The position numbers and the translations under genes are program-made. DNA of 64,000 bases from Todiramphus chloris collaris (Eukaryota > Chordata > Aves > Coraciiformes > Alcedinidae), in the NCBI GenBank assembly GCA_025345505.1, contig JANVCC010000064.1, positions 5,517,686 to 5,581,685 on the forward strand. The letters are read 5' to 3'. Of this stretch, positions 13,901 to 27,102 are shown piece after piece. The notes beneath the pieces are model-generated. The model was not told where the DNA came from. It saw nothing but the letters and a program-made list of their open reading frames with translations, and ran no database searches. The first letter of the stretch is position 1; the number at the start of each line of letters is the position of its first letter.

Positions 13901-16900
13901 ATGATTCATGGAAAATTTGCCAAAATCAGATGGATTCCCAGGCCACCGAGCCCCTCACCCATCCCTCTCTCTTTCCCCTCCCCTCGCACAGCCTTCCCTC
14001 CCCCACTCCGAGCCAGGCATGTCAGAGAAAAGGCTCTGCCTTGCACAGCCCGTGTGACAGCAGGAAGGAGAGGGAGCTGGAGATAGCGAGGAAGAGGAAG
14101 CCCTGCATAGGGCTGGGAAGTGCTGCCTGCCGTCTTCCGAGACCGCATCCGAGCCTGGCAGAGCAGGGAAGCTCCTTCTCTTTGGCTGGTCCTTGGCGTC
14201 TGCAGCAGCTGCTGGGAGTCTAAAGAGGGCAGAGTGGGATGAGAAGCACCAGTGGCAATCCAGATTGCAGTCCCTGCGATGGAAACAACCGGGTGTGCAG
14301 CTGACCAAAATGCAGCAGCAAGAGACAAATAACCCGAGAGGAAAACCAGCGGCAGGAAAACCCAGGCTGCAGAATTCCCCGGCTCTGGGATCGCATCCGT
14401 CTGCGTGGGCTGCCGATCCACCATCTGACCCTTTCTTGCAAAGACCCTGAGGTTTTTTTGGTTTTTTTTTGGTGTTTCTGCTGTGAATCTTTCAGCTAAG
14501 GTGAAGCTGCCTGGCTTGCAAATATTCCTCCAGTAGTTTGACAGGAGCTGGCGTCTTCTGCCCTGAATTCTGAGCGTGTGGAGGGACGAGGCATGTCTGG
14601 AGCCAGAATCCTGAGGCTCCCCGGGAAACGGATTCTGTGAGGCGAAAAGGTTAAAGTGGGAGCATGGGAGGGAAGCAGGTCAAATGGTGAGCGATTGTTG
14701 CCATTGTCCTTTGAAACAGCAGGGATGGGGCGTTTATTAAAATTATGATAATTCAGACCTCACTGGGGCTGTTGCCCTAAAGACTTGACTTTGCAGGCAC
14801 TGGGAGCTCTGGGACTCACTGGAGAAAGCTATGGGTTAAGAAACCAATGGGTAAAAGGAATAAAGTGGAACAGTTTGTATCATGAATCTGTTAAATATCT
14901 TTAATTTCCAGCGCATGCTTTAATTGTGAATTTTGTACTTTACATAACAAATTAAATCGGTGGGTATTTCTTCCTGTAATGGTGACTGATGAGAAAAAGT
15001 AGAAATGTTTCCATCATGAACTTGATGGCATAATGAGGCAACCTGACCTGTGCTGCTGCTTCACAGGAGTGCCTCTCGGTGGCTCTTGTGCTGTTTGGCG
15101 TGGGTTGAGAGGTTGTTGCCTATGCCTTGGGAACCCACAGGCCCTCTTGAAATAGGGAAGCTGCCTGGGAGGGGGTCTGGGGCATTGGAATGCCTCAGCA
15201 ATTCTCTGTAAAACTGTCTGTGTTATGGAGACCTGTAGTAACCACTTAATTCCCCCCTGCCCCAGCTGGGATCCTTGGGATTTGCTCTGGGCTGTGGAAC
15301 CAGTGCCGAGAGGTGAAGACTTTGGAAGAGGGAGATGTTATTTCTAGGCTCTGTATCCCCTTGGTTTTTGTCCTGCTCATTCTTCATTGCAGTTCCCTGC
15401 TCTTGCCTACCCATCAATTTCAGCACCTTCTCACCAACAGCTGGGAATATTATTTTCCTAGGACAGCTCTCATTCCTCCATCATTTGCATGGATGAGAAT
15501 CAGCAGTGCACTTCTCAGTGGCCTTTCCATGGTATTGGCAGAGAATATGCAGGGGGAATATTGAGATCTCTTCCTAGAAGGGCATAAAATACCTCTCCAG
15601 AGTTCCTGGACACATTAGGTCATCTGTGCTTCCTGTTTGTACCTGTGCTGTCTGAAAGTTTCACCCTGTATAATGTCAACCCAATAGCCCTCTCTGGGCT
15701 CCCAAGCAGTTATGTTAATTTTACTGGGTGCTCGTTCAGCAGCGATGGATACGAAATGTGCCGAGGCAGGGACTGCTCTAATGGAGTTACTCTTCCTGAA
15801 GGCAAATCCTTGAGCAAAGCTGGGCTGCCTGCTCCCTTTTAACCATCACGCACACCCTGTCTGAGGAAGAAGGAGCAGGTGCTGAGAAGTTAGGAGATAG
15901 TTATTTTTGCACTTAGTTGTGGGCGTCTTTTCCTCCAACAGGGTGAAAGCCCATTCAGTCGGGACCATTGCAGCCAGACTGCTTTGGAGGTCTGTAATAG
16001 GAATCAGAAGTAGGCCAGCACTGGCTGTGGGAGTGGACCCGAAGGGAGCTGCTAGCAAGTGATTTCCATCTCTATTTCAGGGATTCTCTGAGTCTGAGAG
16101 TGCTGTGGAATATGTAGCAGCAGCGCTGGGAAGATGCGGAAGGCGAGCTGACAAAGCTGCTTATTTTTCTAAACCTATTCTATTGTTTCCACGCTGTTTT
16201 CTTTGTTCTGTTTTTTTGTTTCTGTGTTGGGGGGGGAGTGAAAAATTAACTCCTGCTCACGCTTGCAAGGATTAGTTCCTGCAACTTTAGAGGTATGTTG
16301 AATGGGTCAGTGAGCTTCAGCCACTTCTTGATGTTGTCTGGGTGACGCATTTAGGAAGAATTTCTGAGAGGAGGATTGCTTGAACCTCCCAGTCAGCTGT
16401 GATGGCTCCAGTGAATACATGTGGATACTTTAAAGGAGTTTTAACCTAAGGACATAAGTGAATGGTATCTGACCTTCAAAATTATTTTGCCCTTGGAATT
16501 TCAAGTCAGTGAAGTGATGCTTCTGAAAGCTGGAGCAAGAGAAGGAAGCCAGGGTAGCTTTTTGTTGAGCTTGCAATATGAATATAAGCAAATTGTTTCT
16601 GAGCTGAGATGGTATTACCCCTCTGTGTTTGTGAATTCTCTAGTGGCAGTTGCAAACTTCCTTTCTGATGAGGAAAAGAAGACAAATTGTGCTACTTCTC
16701 AGGTAGCCTGCTATGACATTGAGTGATGGAAAAGTTAACGTGCCCGGTTTGGTTTGTTCATGTCTTCTCTAGTATGCAGATAATGGGTCATTTCTATCAG
16801 CCTCCCTGCATGTTCACTTCTATCTTAGATGAGAATGTTGATCAGCACTAGAAGTAACTGTTCCTCCTTTCCTCTGCAGTCTTACCTCACCCAGTCCTGT

Positions 16901-19900
16901 CCATAGTGTGAAGAGTGGATCCCCCATAGTGACATCAGAGGAGAAGGAGAGGCTTGTGATCATCCACACTGAAGAAACGGAAACTAAAGCAGGTACCTTG
17001 CAGCTCACGCTGTCATTGGGATTTGTTTGTATCGTAAACGTGCTGAAAAGATACCCAGTAAGCGAAATAAACGTGGAGAATGTGATGCTGAATATCTTGC
17101 TGTTTGACAAGTAGAAATACTGCTTCGTGTTGCCTTCAGTGGGTCCTTGGTGCACCCTCTAGCACTAAGACACGCTCTTCAAACCCACAGTTGCTTTTCT
17201 CCCACATGGTTGCTTTTTCTGCCACACAGGGTGCAGTGCACTGTCCCCTGTGATGTGCTTTGAGATCTCCAGTGCAGAGGAATCAGGTGCAGCAGAGTTA
17301 AAGGGGGGGAGGATGCTTATCTTTGATATGTGTATGCAGGACAGCTTCCTTTGCACAAAGAATGAGGCATAAAGCCTTGAGATTAGGCAAGGTGTCACAT
17401 GTGTAGCAACTTCCTTGATGCTGGTTGGAAGACACACTTGTTTGTTAGTGATAGCTGGTGTGGACAGCAGGCAGTTACTGTTTGGCAAGTCTTTTCTGGG
17501 CTGCTCTGTCTGCCATGACCACATTCAGCTGCTCTTTCTTCCAGAAGAGACAGAATCTCACTTCCAGCCTGAGTGGCAAGCAGACAACCCTGGCTCATAC
17601 TTGGAAAACTCATGGGAGGAACAGCTTTTGGAACAACAGGATCATTTGGAAAAGGAAATGGAGGAAGCGAAGAAGATGATTTCAGGTTTGCAGGTAATAG
17701 ATTTCTTCTCAGCCAGGGTTCCACTCCACATGCATTTCTTTTCCCACCAGCTGTAGCTGCAGGACAGGTTCTTGCAGCTGAGACACTGGCCTGGAACTCA
17801 AGCTAGTTGGATGAGTCCTGGTCCATTGAAGCCTCTTGGGGTGACTGTGCAAGAAGTCACTTGGTCTCTTGGGTCATCCCAGTTAAGTAGGAACAGTGTC
17901 TTTCTCCTGCATCTCACCCTGTGGGATGAGTCCCTCAGGAAAGAGTTCATCAGGAATGAGGAAGTATTTCTGGTAGTGTGGATTGAGATGCCTCTGCTGG
18001 CTGCAGCCAATAGCTTATCCAGCAACAGAACACTGCTGACTTTCTTGCTATCTTTAGGCTCTCTTGGCTTCTGTAATTGTGACTTGGTGCTGGGCACCTT
18101 TTCCTGAATGGAGAGTGCCAAAACTGTCCTTTCCAATGTCCCAGATGCATTTTAGAAGACAGATGGACCCAGCTACGATCTTGTTTGGGGTAGGGTTTGC
18201 CTGTCCCCGTCACTGTGCAGCGTGATTAACCAAGGGAGCCCGGGGAAAGAGGAAGGATGGCTGCAACTTCTCCAGCCCCACTATATTTACCAGAGTTTCA
18301 GAGAGGATTTTAACAGCAGGCCATGCCATTTGGACACAATCTTGTCCCTTACCTCAGGCTTCTCCAAAGCTGTGTGTTAACATGATTTGAGGCTCTTATT
18401 CAGTAGGGAGGGAGAGAGAAGCATGTGGAGGGAGAGAGGAATAGTCTATTGCTGCAAAGACTGATGATGAGACGTTCACTAATAGTAATTCCAGTGGACT
18501 GTGGGAGGGCAAAGGGTGCGCTGCATGTGGGTCAGAACAGAACCACTGCAGAGAAAAAACCCAAGCCTGTGTGTAAAAGGTGATTATGTCCGTTTCTTGT
18601 ATTTGGAGAGCAGCTCAGATCTGGGTTCGTGGACTTGGTCCCCTGGCCTGTGGCTCTGTACGTGCTGCCACTGTGCAAAGCACATATATTGTTGTGCAAA
18701 GCGGGCAAGATGCAGCGCTGTTTTCCCACGTGCTGGGGCTGGGACTCCCCTTCTTCACCAGGGCACTTGGCAGCCTGCAGGTTTTGTCAGCAGCCTGAGA
18801 GAACAGAGCAGTCTTTCTGTGATTTGTGATCGGAAGTAATACAGAGAGACAATGGATGTCAGGGAATCAATCAGGACTGGGAGCTGATCGGGGGTCACAC
18901 AGGCTTGCATCAGTCTCTGTGAGGCAGGCTGAACTATAATATTTGGTACACTTGCTGTGCAGCTACTTATTTGTGGGACCTTCTCCTTGCTGCCCTGTTC
19001 TAGTCCATGGCTGACCAAATGACCCTCACCCAATGTGCTTGATTCTGCATGGGGAGTAGAGCCCCTGATCCATATGGTAAAGACCCTGAACTCTCTCAGG
19101 AATATTCCTTTCTGTTTGTGCTGGGAACCATACTGGCTTTGAATTGTAAATATTTATGTGCCAGTAAACAAAGCAGAGATTGTGTGAGAAGCACAGGCAG
19201 CCAGAGCAGAGGGTGGGGTGTGGGTGGATGGGCACTTTCCCTGTGGACAATGGGCAGGAAACAAAAGACTTGGAGGGGAAAAAAAAAAAAGCTTACTTCA
19301 CTGGTAAAATCCAGTTGCATTCTGTGCCCACAGGGAGCAGAGAAAGGCAGCACTTGAGGAACTGGCATGTCCTGTTCCTCCAACTGTGGCCCCATGTTTC
19401 AGGAGGGTGTGAGCAGCTGGCATTGCTGCCCCCTCATCCCCGGGGAATAGGAAGAGGCAGGTGATGTTGCTAGCCAAGAAATTGGATTTGATTAATTGAT
19501 TTTCCCCCCCTCTTGCTCAATACTTCAGAGGCTCCAGTTCGTGAGAGCTTGCAACATCAGGGACCTGTTGTATGTATGCCCCATAAGGCAGTGCTAAAAC
19601 CATGGCAGCTTTCTCTGTTCATGTGATTCCTGCTTGAGTGCCATGCTGAGAGGACCAGGGTGTCAGCAGAACAGTTTTCCAAAGAGCTTTTGCACTGACT
19701 GAATACAGATTGCTGTTGGATTTGACAACAGTTGCAGCTCTTTGGTGGGAGATTCTTTCAGCAGGCAGAACCTGAGCTGCCAGCCTTGAAGGCTTTTGGA
19801 GCTGAATGGAGATATTACTGCAGATGGGATCGTTTGGTTTTAGATGCAGAGTTAAAACACAAATAAACGTGAAGGCTAACTGAAAGAGAGGTGATTTCTT

Positions 19901-22900
19901 CCAGTTGTATGTAACATACTGGCACGTACCAAATGCCTCGAGTCCTGCAAGTTAGAAAGGACAATGGAAAAACTATCAACCAGACAAAACCAGTATGATA
20001 TCCCCTGGTGGTCCTGCTCGTTGAACTTCCTACAGGGCACACTTTTCCCTCCTGCAGGCTGGGTTCAGTCTGCTGTGGGAATTCTGGCATCTCCTGCAGA
20101 CATCTGGGTTACCTTGGAGCTGCTGAAGGAGTTAATACCGTGCTACTAGTAGCCTTCCTCAAGCACAGGGCATAGCTTAAAGTTTTCACTGTCTCTGTGG
20201 GTGAGGACTCTTCCCTCACTTGGGCATCAGTTCTGAATGTGTTTCAGTCTTGTCTATTGTAAAGCAGAATTAGGCTTCCCCGAGCATCCTGTTTCTCAAG
20301 TCTTTTAGAGATGTGCCATTAGGAGAATGGCTTCTTTCAGTCTCCTTGCAAAAGAGAAGCCTTGCAGTGTAAACCTGGTTCCATCTCTGCTTTAGATTTC
20401 AAATCTGTTGTTGTAGTGAAGCCACCCCTTGGATTGAAACCCGAGGCAGAGTCTGGCTTGTTGTCCTTCTTTGGTGTCTTTTTGTGGGGAAAAGTGCTGG
20501 GTGACAGATACCTTTGGGAGAGCTTTTTGTGGGATAAATATTTTTCATTCTTGGAAAAAAAATGTACTTGCTTTTGAGGGGAATAAATCAGGAGAAATGG
20601 AACATCTAACCATTTAGCAGAGACTGTTGATATGAGTGTTAGCCAGAGCTGCAGATACCCTGTTTTTCTTTGAAACCCCTGAATAGATTTTCCCCCCCAT
20701 CTTCCCAGGCTTTGCTGCTTAATGGGTCTTTACCTGAGGATGAGCAGGAGGGGTCCTTTGAACTTTCTGAACGTGGAGCCTGCCCTGAAGAGCAGCTGGT
20801 GAGCACATTGCTGTACCTACATTTCTCTGATCAAGCTGCCCTTGGCACTCCTCTGCCACAGGCACAATAACAGCCATGGTATTTTACATTTAGATCATAA
20901 TCCGAAGTCGTCTAGACCAGAGTGTGGAAGAAAATCAAGACCTAAAGGTTAGTGGGGGTTAGATGATGGGGAAAGAGCAGTTTTAGGTCAAGAGTTCTTT
21001 GCAGACCCTGTCCTAATTTTTTTTTTTGTGGGATGGGGGATACAGCACAACAGATGACATGGGGGCTGTGTTGTGTTTGGGCTGCAGCTCTGTACCTGTG
21101 TTCTGCTGTGTGGCGTCTCCATCCCTCCAGGAAAATAGGTATCTGCTTCCCTGAGACCATAAATCACTGGCCTGGAGAGCACTCGCAGTACTTGGCTGGG
21201 AAGTGTTTATTGTACCCATATTGGCAGTTAATAAAAGTTTATGGGATAGCACCAGAAAAATGTGCTGCCTCCCTACTTTGCCTCAAGCCAATGCTGTTAA
21301 AGTCAGTTGCTGGTAAAATAAATTCCATTGTTACTGGAATTTAAATGAGCCCTGAGATAGATTTTTCTTGCATGCTCTTAAAGCTGGAGCTTTAGGTTGT
21401 GCTAGCTTCTCAAAACTTAATCAAAAGTTAATCAGATTATGTTGCATTTACAGAAGGAGCTGTTGAAATACAAACAAGAAGCTCGAAACCTGCAGGGAAT
21501 AAAGGTAAGGAAAGGGCCACTTCATCACAAACAGTAAAGCTGTAGAGTCCACTGCAGCCTGTGAGTGGGGCCAGGAGCAACCACACAGTTCTGTGGGGTC
21601 TCAGATTGGGGACAGAGTTACATTGGGGGACCTGAGGGAAGGGGAAACTATGGTCTGTTCCTGGCTCTGGGGAAGGACTGCCCTTAAGGCAGGCACAAGG
21701 AGTCTCCTGGGTTCTGTTTCATTGTCATCAAATGCCCCCTCCTGTCTGTTTCCCCTAAATAAAATATGAGGTGTAGGATGCCTGCTTGGTTCTCATGGCT
21801 CTTTTTTCCCCTCCCTGTGTCTTGGGATACACAAGGTAGGATTGGCCTGCTGAACTCATTCCTGACAGCAGAGGAAAAGAGCGTGGGGGTATCCTTGTCC
21901 TCCTCAGCTGCAGTGTTTTCCATAATTTTGGCTCCTGTTTGCTCAGCTTCTCCCTCTGCAGTTCTGAGCACCAATAATCTACTCGGAAGCAGAGGTATTT
22001 TTAGAGCTGCCTGTCAGGTCTCTGAAGGAAGCGACCAGCAATAGCTGTCCAAGGTAGAGAGCTTGGCTTCTGGGAAACACTGAGTGAAAGGTGCAGAATT
22101 AGTCCTGGCTTTGGCCTCTCCAGAGAAGATTTCATTGCACAACTAGGTCACACGGAATGCTTAAGTTTCCTTTTGTCCTCGGCTGACATCGGCCTCTTCC
22201 TGCCCTCTGGAAGCTGCAGGTGTATGGCTGGAGACACTGGCTGTGTGCCACTGCAAAGACCCTCCAAAATACTCCTGATTTTTTTTTTTAGTAAGTGCAA
22301 ATTGTCAGGTGACTTCTGGAGCATGAAGTTCAGGTAGAAGCACAGAAATCCTTCTGTCCCAGGTGACTGGAGCAGTGACAGGGAAATCACTTCTGGGAAA
22401 GAGAAAGGCAGAGGCTCTGAGAGCCTATTGCCCCCTGCTCTTGTAGTCCCTTGGCAACATGTCAACCCTTCAAGTGGCTCCACTTAGCTGTTCTAGGTCA
22501 CTCCCTTCTCAGGGAAGGGTGTCTGCCTCTGTCTTACACCTTCCTACAGATAACATCTTTTCCTAGGATGCTTTACAGCAAAGGCTGGTTCAACAGGATG
22601 CTTCAGTTCTTCAGCTAAAGCAGGAACTGCTGAGAGCAAACATGGACAAGGAGGAATTGCACAACCAGAATGTGAGTCACTGTGCTGTGGTGTTAGATTA
22701 TTTTAGAAGGTTGTTGGTGTCCCTGAGGGCTCCAGCAGCCATTGGCTGGAGTTGGTGGTTGCAGCATAGTTCTTGGGGTCGTGGGATAGTGAGCAACTAA
22801 AGGTCTTTGCATAATAAAATCTGCAAGGTCTACTAGCCAGCTGAGAGTTTTCTGTTCTGCACTCCCACTTCCTGTCCTCCAAGACCTTCAGCTGAAACAG

Positions 22901-25900
22901 GGAGGGACTTTCCATGATGCTTTCAGTGCAGTTGCATTCTTCCTCAAGGTGCTCCCTGGGTTAGCAAGTAGCACTTCGACAGGTGGAGCTTCCAAGTGAC
23001 TCAGTGGAGAGACAAGGGCGAGGGGAGGTTCTGTCCTTTCCAAAAGGTTGCCATCCTTAGACACCAGCTTCCCTGAGCTCTGCAGACATTTGGTCTCAGT
23101 TCACCCTGTAGGACAAGGGGCTGAGAGGTTGTGACCGCCTGTCTAGGAATACCTGCCTCTCACCTCTGTGTTGTTTCTGCAGGTTGACCTTCAGAGGAAG
23201 GTTGAAGAGAGGAACCGGCTACTGGCAGAGTACAAAGTAATGGAACCTCTCATCCCTTGAAGGGTTTGCTGGGTGCAGCATCTAGTGGTTCTTCACTTTT
23301 GTCAGTGTGGCTGCTGTCTCCCAGCACAGCCACCTCTGGGGACAGCACTGTGGGTAGGGAATAAGCTGCAGCAGCCATGCGTCTTTGTAATGAGATGGAG
23401 AGTTCAGATGTTTCTTGTATTCTGCCGACAGCTTTTTATAGCAGAGCTTTTGTTGTTGTGGGTCTGCTGCGCTGGCTTGCTGAGTATCTGACACCTCTGC
23501 AGAAGCCTGTCAGGTTAGGTTGGGTCACCCGATTTTCCACTGGTCTCTTGGGAATCTTTTCTCAGGCAGTTGTCTGCCCACAGCAGTGAATCTTTGCTGG
23601 GCAGGGGAACTCCAGGCAGCAACCGCCTGACTGTTCTTGTCAAAAAAAGCTTTTGACACTCAGTTCCAACAGCCAGATAGAGGTACACACAAGTCTGCCT
23701 GTAGAGGAACCTTCCTGGCCATGGGAAGATGATTTTGAGCCTTCCTGGGTCATGTTAATCCTCCTGATTTTACTGTGTTGCAGAAAGAACTGTGTCAAAA
23801 GGATCGGCATTTGCAGCAGCATCAGACCAAACTGGATGACATGCTCAGGCAGCTTTCTGAGGCCAGCTACCAGCAGGTATGGAGCAGATGGGCTGCAGTG
23901 ATGCCCTGAGAGCTGGTGCTTGCTTTGGTGGCTCAGCTTGTGCTGACTCCGCTATTCCCTTCCCAGGTGGATTTGGAGCGGGAATTGGAGCACAAAGAGG
24001 CCCTGCTAGCTCACTGCATGAAAAGAGAAGCTGAGGAGGTATGGAAATCTCTGGGCTAAACAGTTGTGCTGATGTGCAGGACTGCCTGCACGCTCCTTAG
24101 TGTAGTTACCTGGTAAAGACAGGAATTGTATCAATGATGTGGAAGCTTTCATGCCATCTTGAAGTTCACAAATTGGGACCTCTGGGGAGGTCTTAACACA
24201 GATACCCAGTGGTACATGCTTCTTACCCCCCAAACAGGTGATGGCTTACAGCAGCCACAGTGCTCAGAGCAATGGCTTCCTCCAGACAGCAGGAAAAGGA
24301 GCTGCTTCCACAGCCCACCGAGGGGTAAGTGCATGTCAGGGGTGCTTTTTTCCTGGCTAGATGCAGGTGAGTGCTCCAGAAGTTATCTTAAGAGAATTCC
24401 CCTTTCTAAGACCTGTGGCTTTAGATGGGAAGAATGCAGCATGGAGTTAGTCTGATTATTTTGTGGTCTCTTGGACAGACAAATGACCTGCAACTAGTTC
24501 GTGATGCCCTGCGTAGCCTCAGAAACAGTTTCAGTGGCCATGATCCACAGCACCACACCATTGACAGCCTGGAGCAGGGCATCTCCAGCCTGATGGAACG
24601 GCTGTACCGCATGGAAACACAGAAGAGGCAAGAGAGAAGGGTAAAAGCTTCCTAGGGCACTTAGCTCTTAATTCCTGCCCCTCGCACAACCCAGAGCTAA
24701 GCAGCAATGAGAGCTCCAGCTGGGAAGTGATGCTTTGTTCTCACTCTTGGCTTTGCACTGTAGATCCGGGGGAAATCACCAGCAGGCAGAGCAACAAATG
24801 AGTGTAGAGACTCCTGGCCTCCCAAATCCAGTAAGTGCCTCTCAGCTCCTGCCCTCTCACTACCAAATTCATTGCTCAGATTTCTCTGGTCAGTCTGGGG
24901 CATACAACCAACCTCCTAGGAATCTGCCATCCTCACCTTCTATTCCTTCTCCCAGAGCTCACTTTCCTCCCTTTACTTTGCTGTACACACAGACCTCACT
25001 GCAGAGGAAAGGGGGCAGGGGCAGTCAGTGGCTGGCTGTGTATAAAGCATCATCACAATGGGGGTTTGGGTCGCTTGAGTAGCACTGCGGTATAAAAACC
25101 CAACAATTGCCCCGGGGCTGAGTGGGAAATGGAGTTCTGCAGCTTTCCTGCTGGTTTGCGACATCTAGTGGGCAGGGATAACTGGTTCCCCTCTCGGGAT
25201 CTAGTCCCTTTCATCCCATGTAACAGCGCAGCCCTTCCTGGCAGCAGCCTTCCTGGCTCCAGCTGCAGCAGCTCCGTGTTCCCTCTTCCTCACAAAGGCT
25301 GCTTTTTCCAGCGCTGTCTGTAATGGGCACCTCGAATGCCTGAGGCTACAGGGAGCTGTCCCACCTTCCAGCTGCACTGTGTCCTGCAGCAGGGTACCCT
25401 GGAGGTACAAGGCAGGAGAGGAACTCAGAAGCCCGAAGTGGGTTGTGAGGAGAATTTTCTGGGTCCTCCCTCCTCTCCCATAAACTGTTTTTTTTCTTTG
25501 AGCATCTGTAGTCACACATCCTCTGCAAAATCTCCCTTGAGCAGACTCCATCCCCCTCCACTGCAGGGGGAAAATTGAGCCGTGCATCCCCAGAGCTCTT
25601 CTCACCTAACGCATTCTCAGAGCTGTCTCCTAAGACTCGTTAAATCGGAGAGCCTTTGGATGGGTGACGGTGCTCTTCTCGTTCCAGAACTGCCTCATTC
25701 TCACAGCACACCTGTGATGAGCACCAGTGCCTGCACCAAAGTGTTGTACTTCACTGACCGCTCCCTCACACCTTTCATGGTCAACATACCAAAGAGGTGA
25801 GGTCTGGCTTTGCCTTGCTGGTACTGATATGGGAGGTGCTTGTTTCCCTTAAAACATTGCTCTCATCTCTTCTGGGTATGGTCACAGAGCATGGGTTGAG

Positions 25901-27102
25901 CTGCACGTTTAACTTGGGCATTGGATTTCCTACCGTTGTCCGGGGAAGATTGCCCAAAGCAGTCCCCTAGCTGATGCAGTCACTGCAGAGCCCTGGGAGG
26001 TTCATCTCTTTTGCATTAACTTCCAAGAGAAAGGAGCCAAGCAGTTCCATTGTGACATGTAGTGCAGGATGCTCCTGTCAGAACAACTGTGGCTTTCAGT
26101 GCTAAAGGAAAGTGAAAAAGGCTGCTTTGAGGTGGTTCTCAGTAAATCAGGAGGCAGCTCATCCTCTGAAGGGGAGCCTGTGGCCAGGGTGCGTGTGCCT
26201 AGCCAGTTGTGTGCTCCACATGCTGTGTAGCTGAGCTAAATCTGGTAAGCCTACCACAGGATAGTGCCAAACTCTTCTCTTGCAGGTTAGGGGAAGTGAC
26301 TCTGAAGGATTTTAAGGTAGCTATTGATCGTGAAGGAACCCACCGGTACCACTTCAAAGCCCTGGATCCAGAGTTTGGCACAGTCAAGGAGGAGGTAAGT
26401 GTGGAAGTTGGGTATTGGCCACTTTTGGGTTCAGTGTAACCATGCAACCCTGGAGGCTGTGGTCACCCCACTTGTAAACTAATGGAATCTTTGAACTTAC
26501 TCCTGAACAGACTGTCTCCACCAGCTGTAGATTAACTTGCTCTTGTAAGGTGCTACAGCGAGTTGTTTGCATCCCCAGCCAGAGCAATTACATGCATGCG
26601 AGTGCAGCTGCCAGGCTGCAGAAACCCTTGGGCACAGAGCTGCCTGTTGGCCAAGAGCAGCCTGTGACCCAGCGCTGTTTAGGGGATGCTGGGCAAACAC
26701 CCCGATTACCCTCGCAGTCCTTCAAGTAGCTTTACAAAACCTGTTGCAGTGACACACTTTAGGCAAACATGCTTCATTCAGAAAACATTATGCTACTTTC
26801 TTTTAAAGTTTGTTTTTGTTTTTTTTTTTAAAGGGGCCTAATAGTGCTTTTTCTTACAAAACTCCTGAAAAGATTACTCAGACATGCGAGTGGTGATGAG
26901 GCAGGTGCTATCTGGGCTGTGTAGTGAAATCTCAGCTAGGATCTCTGACTTGATGCCTCCCTCATGCCACAGAATAGTGGTGTCCATGCTCCAGACATGA
27001 CTGTACTCCCTTTTTTTGTAGGTATTCCATGATGATGACATCATTCCGGGTTGGGAGGGGAAAATTGTAGCCTGGGTGGAAGAAGACCATGGAGAGAATT
27101 AA
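7969..27102 (+). CDS. DIXDC1: DIXDC1 (dixin, Ccd1), long isoform, 5' partial
   Basis: Scaffold protein with a DIX domain that co-polymerises with Dishevelled and Axin in Wnt signalling and binds actin (family knowledge). Nineteen exons join in frame: 7969-8098, 9425-9550, 11173-11425, 12688-12795, 16880-16992, 17545-17693, 20709-20798, 20894-20947, 21454-21504, 22567-22671, 23183-23236, 23784-23876, 23967-24038, 24238-24324, 24479-24640, 24764-24830, 25688-25796, 26286-26394, 27022-27102. They encode 670 residues; with about 20 N-terminal residues from an unseen exon this equals the usual ~683. The first three exons give the calponin-homology domain (begins [11 protein letters not shown]). 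Exons 6-13 give a heptad-rich coiled coil ([20 protein letters not shown] onward). The last three exons give the DIX domain ([29 protein letters not shown] end). All introns are GT-AG. Confidence 0.97.
8450..9270. mobile_element. Degenerate bird LTR-like interspersed repeat in DIXDC1 intron
   Basis: The stretch is built of diverged ~50-60 bp phrases that alternate 'ctgctcc', 'cccatggggtcac', 'gggctgcag' and 'tgtctgcagag'. It ends in a segment around 9120-9260 (containing gagccagctggaactggctc and cacccctgtagtcctcccgc). I recognise this whole pattern from a high-copy interspersed repeat in bird genomes, which I believe is an endogenous retroviral LTR. No retroviral coding region remains. The element sits between two exons that encode the CH domain. 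The dispersed-repeat call is fairly secure; the LTR class and exact ends are inference. A long open frame inside it (8673-9272) is an accident of this GC-rich repeat. Confidence 0.62.
12436..12495 (+). mobile_element. CR1 LINE 3'-end fragment
   Basis: The sequence gaagatctccaaggtccctt followed by caacccctaacactgtgattctg matches the conserved 3' tail of avian CR1 retroposons, which carry 'ggtcccttccaac' and end in 8-bp repeats like ATTCTGTG. Only the last ~60 bp is recognisable, which is typical of 5'-truncated CR1 copies. It lies in the DIXDC1 intron upstream of the exon at 12688. Confidence 0.7.
13900..14663 (+). promoter_or_regulatory. DIXDC1: Probable internal DIXDC1 promoter and 5'UTR
   Basis: This stretch lies directly upstream of the alternative first coding exon at 14664. 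It is richer in C, G and purine/pyrimidine tracts than the surrounding intron: a C/T-rich run at 13950-14010 is followed by purine-rich sequence at 14060-14110 and scattered CpGs (for example near 14140 and 14390). No TATA box is evident close to the ATG. The promoter role is inferred from position only. Open frames crossing it on both strands are not conserved proteins. Confidence 0.45.
14664..14686 (+). CDS. DIXDC1: DIXDC1 alternative first coding exon (short isoform)
   Basis: An ATG opens MGGKQVK plus two bases (TG) and is followed at 14687 by a consensus donor gtgagc. Those two bases complete a codon with the exon at 16880 (TG+T = Cys), giving [17 protein letters not shown] and then the normal reading frame. 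The exon at 16880 is otherwise entered from 12795 with the same phase (AG+T = Ser). The predicted short protein is 472 residues, the length I recall for the human short DIXDC1 isoform, which lacks the CH domain and starts with a very similar heptapeptide. The phase match, donor and peptide together make this convincing without transcript data. Confidence 0.82.

Larger units (their letters stand above)
12796..16879. other. DIXDC1: DIXDC1 intron holding the alternative promoter
   Basis: Apart from the alternative first exon and its upstream region, I see no further coding sequence. The flanks (12800-13890 and 14690-16870) look like plain intron. Some AT-rich blocks around 14730-14960 could be regulatory but show no motif I can defend. 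Confidence 0.5.
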
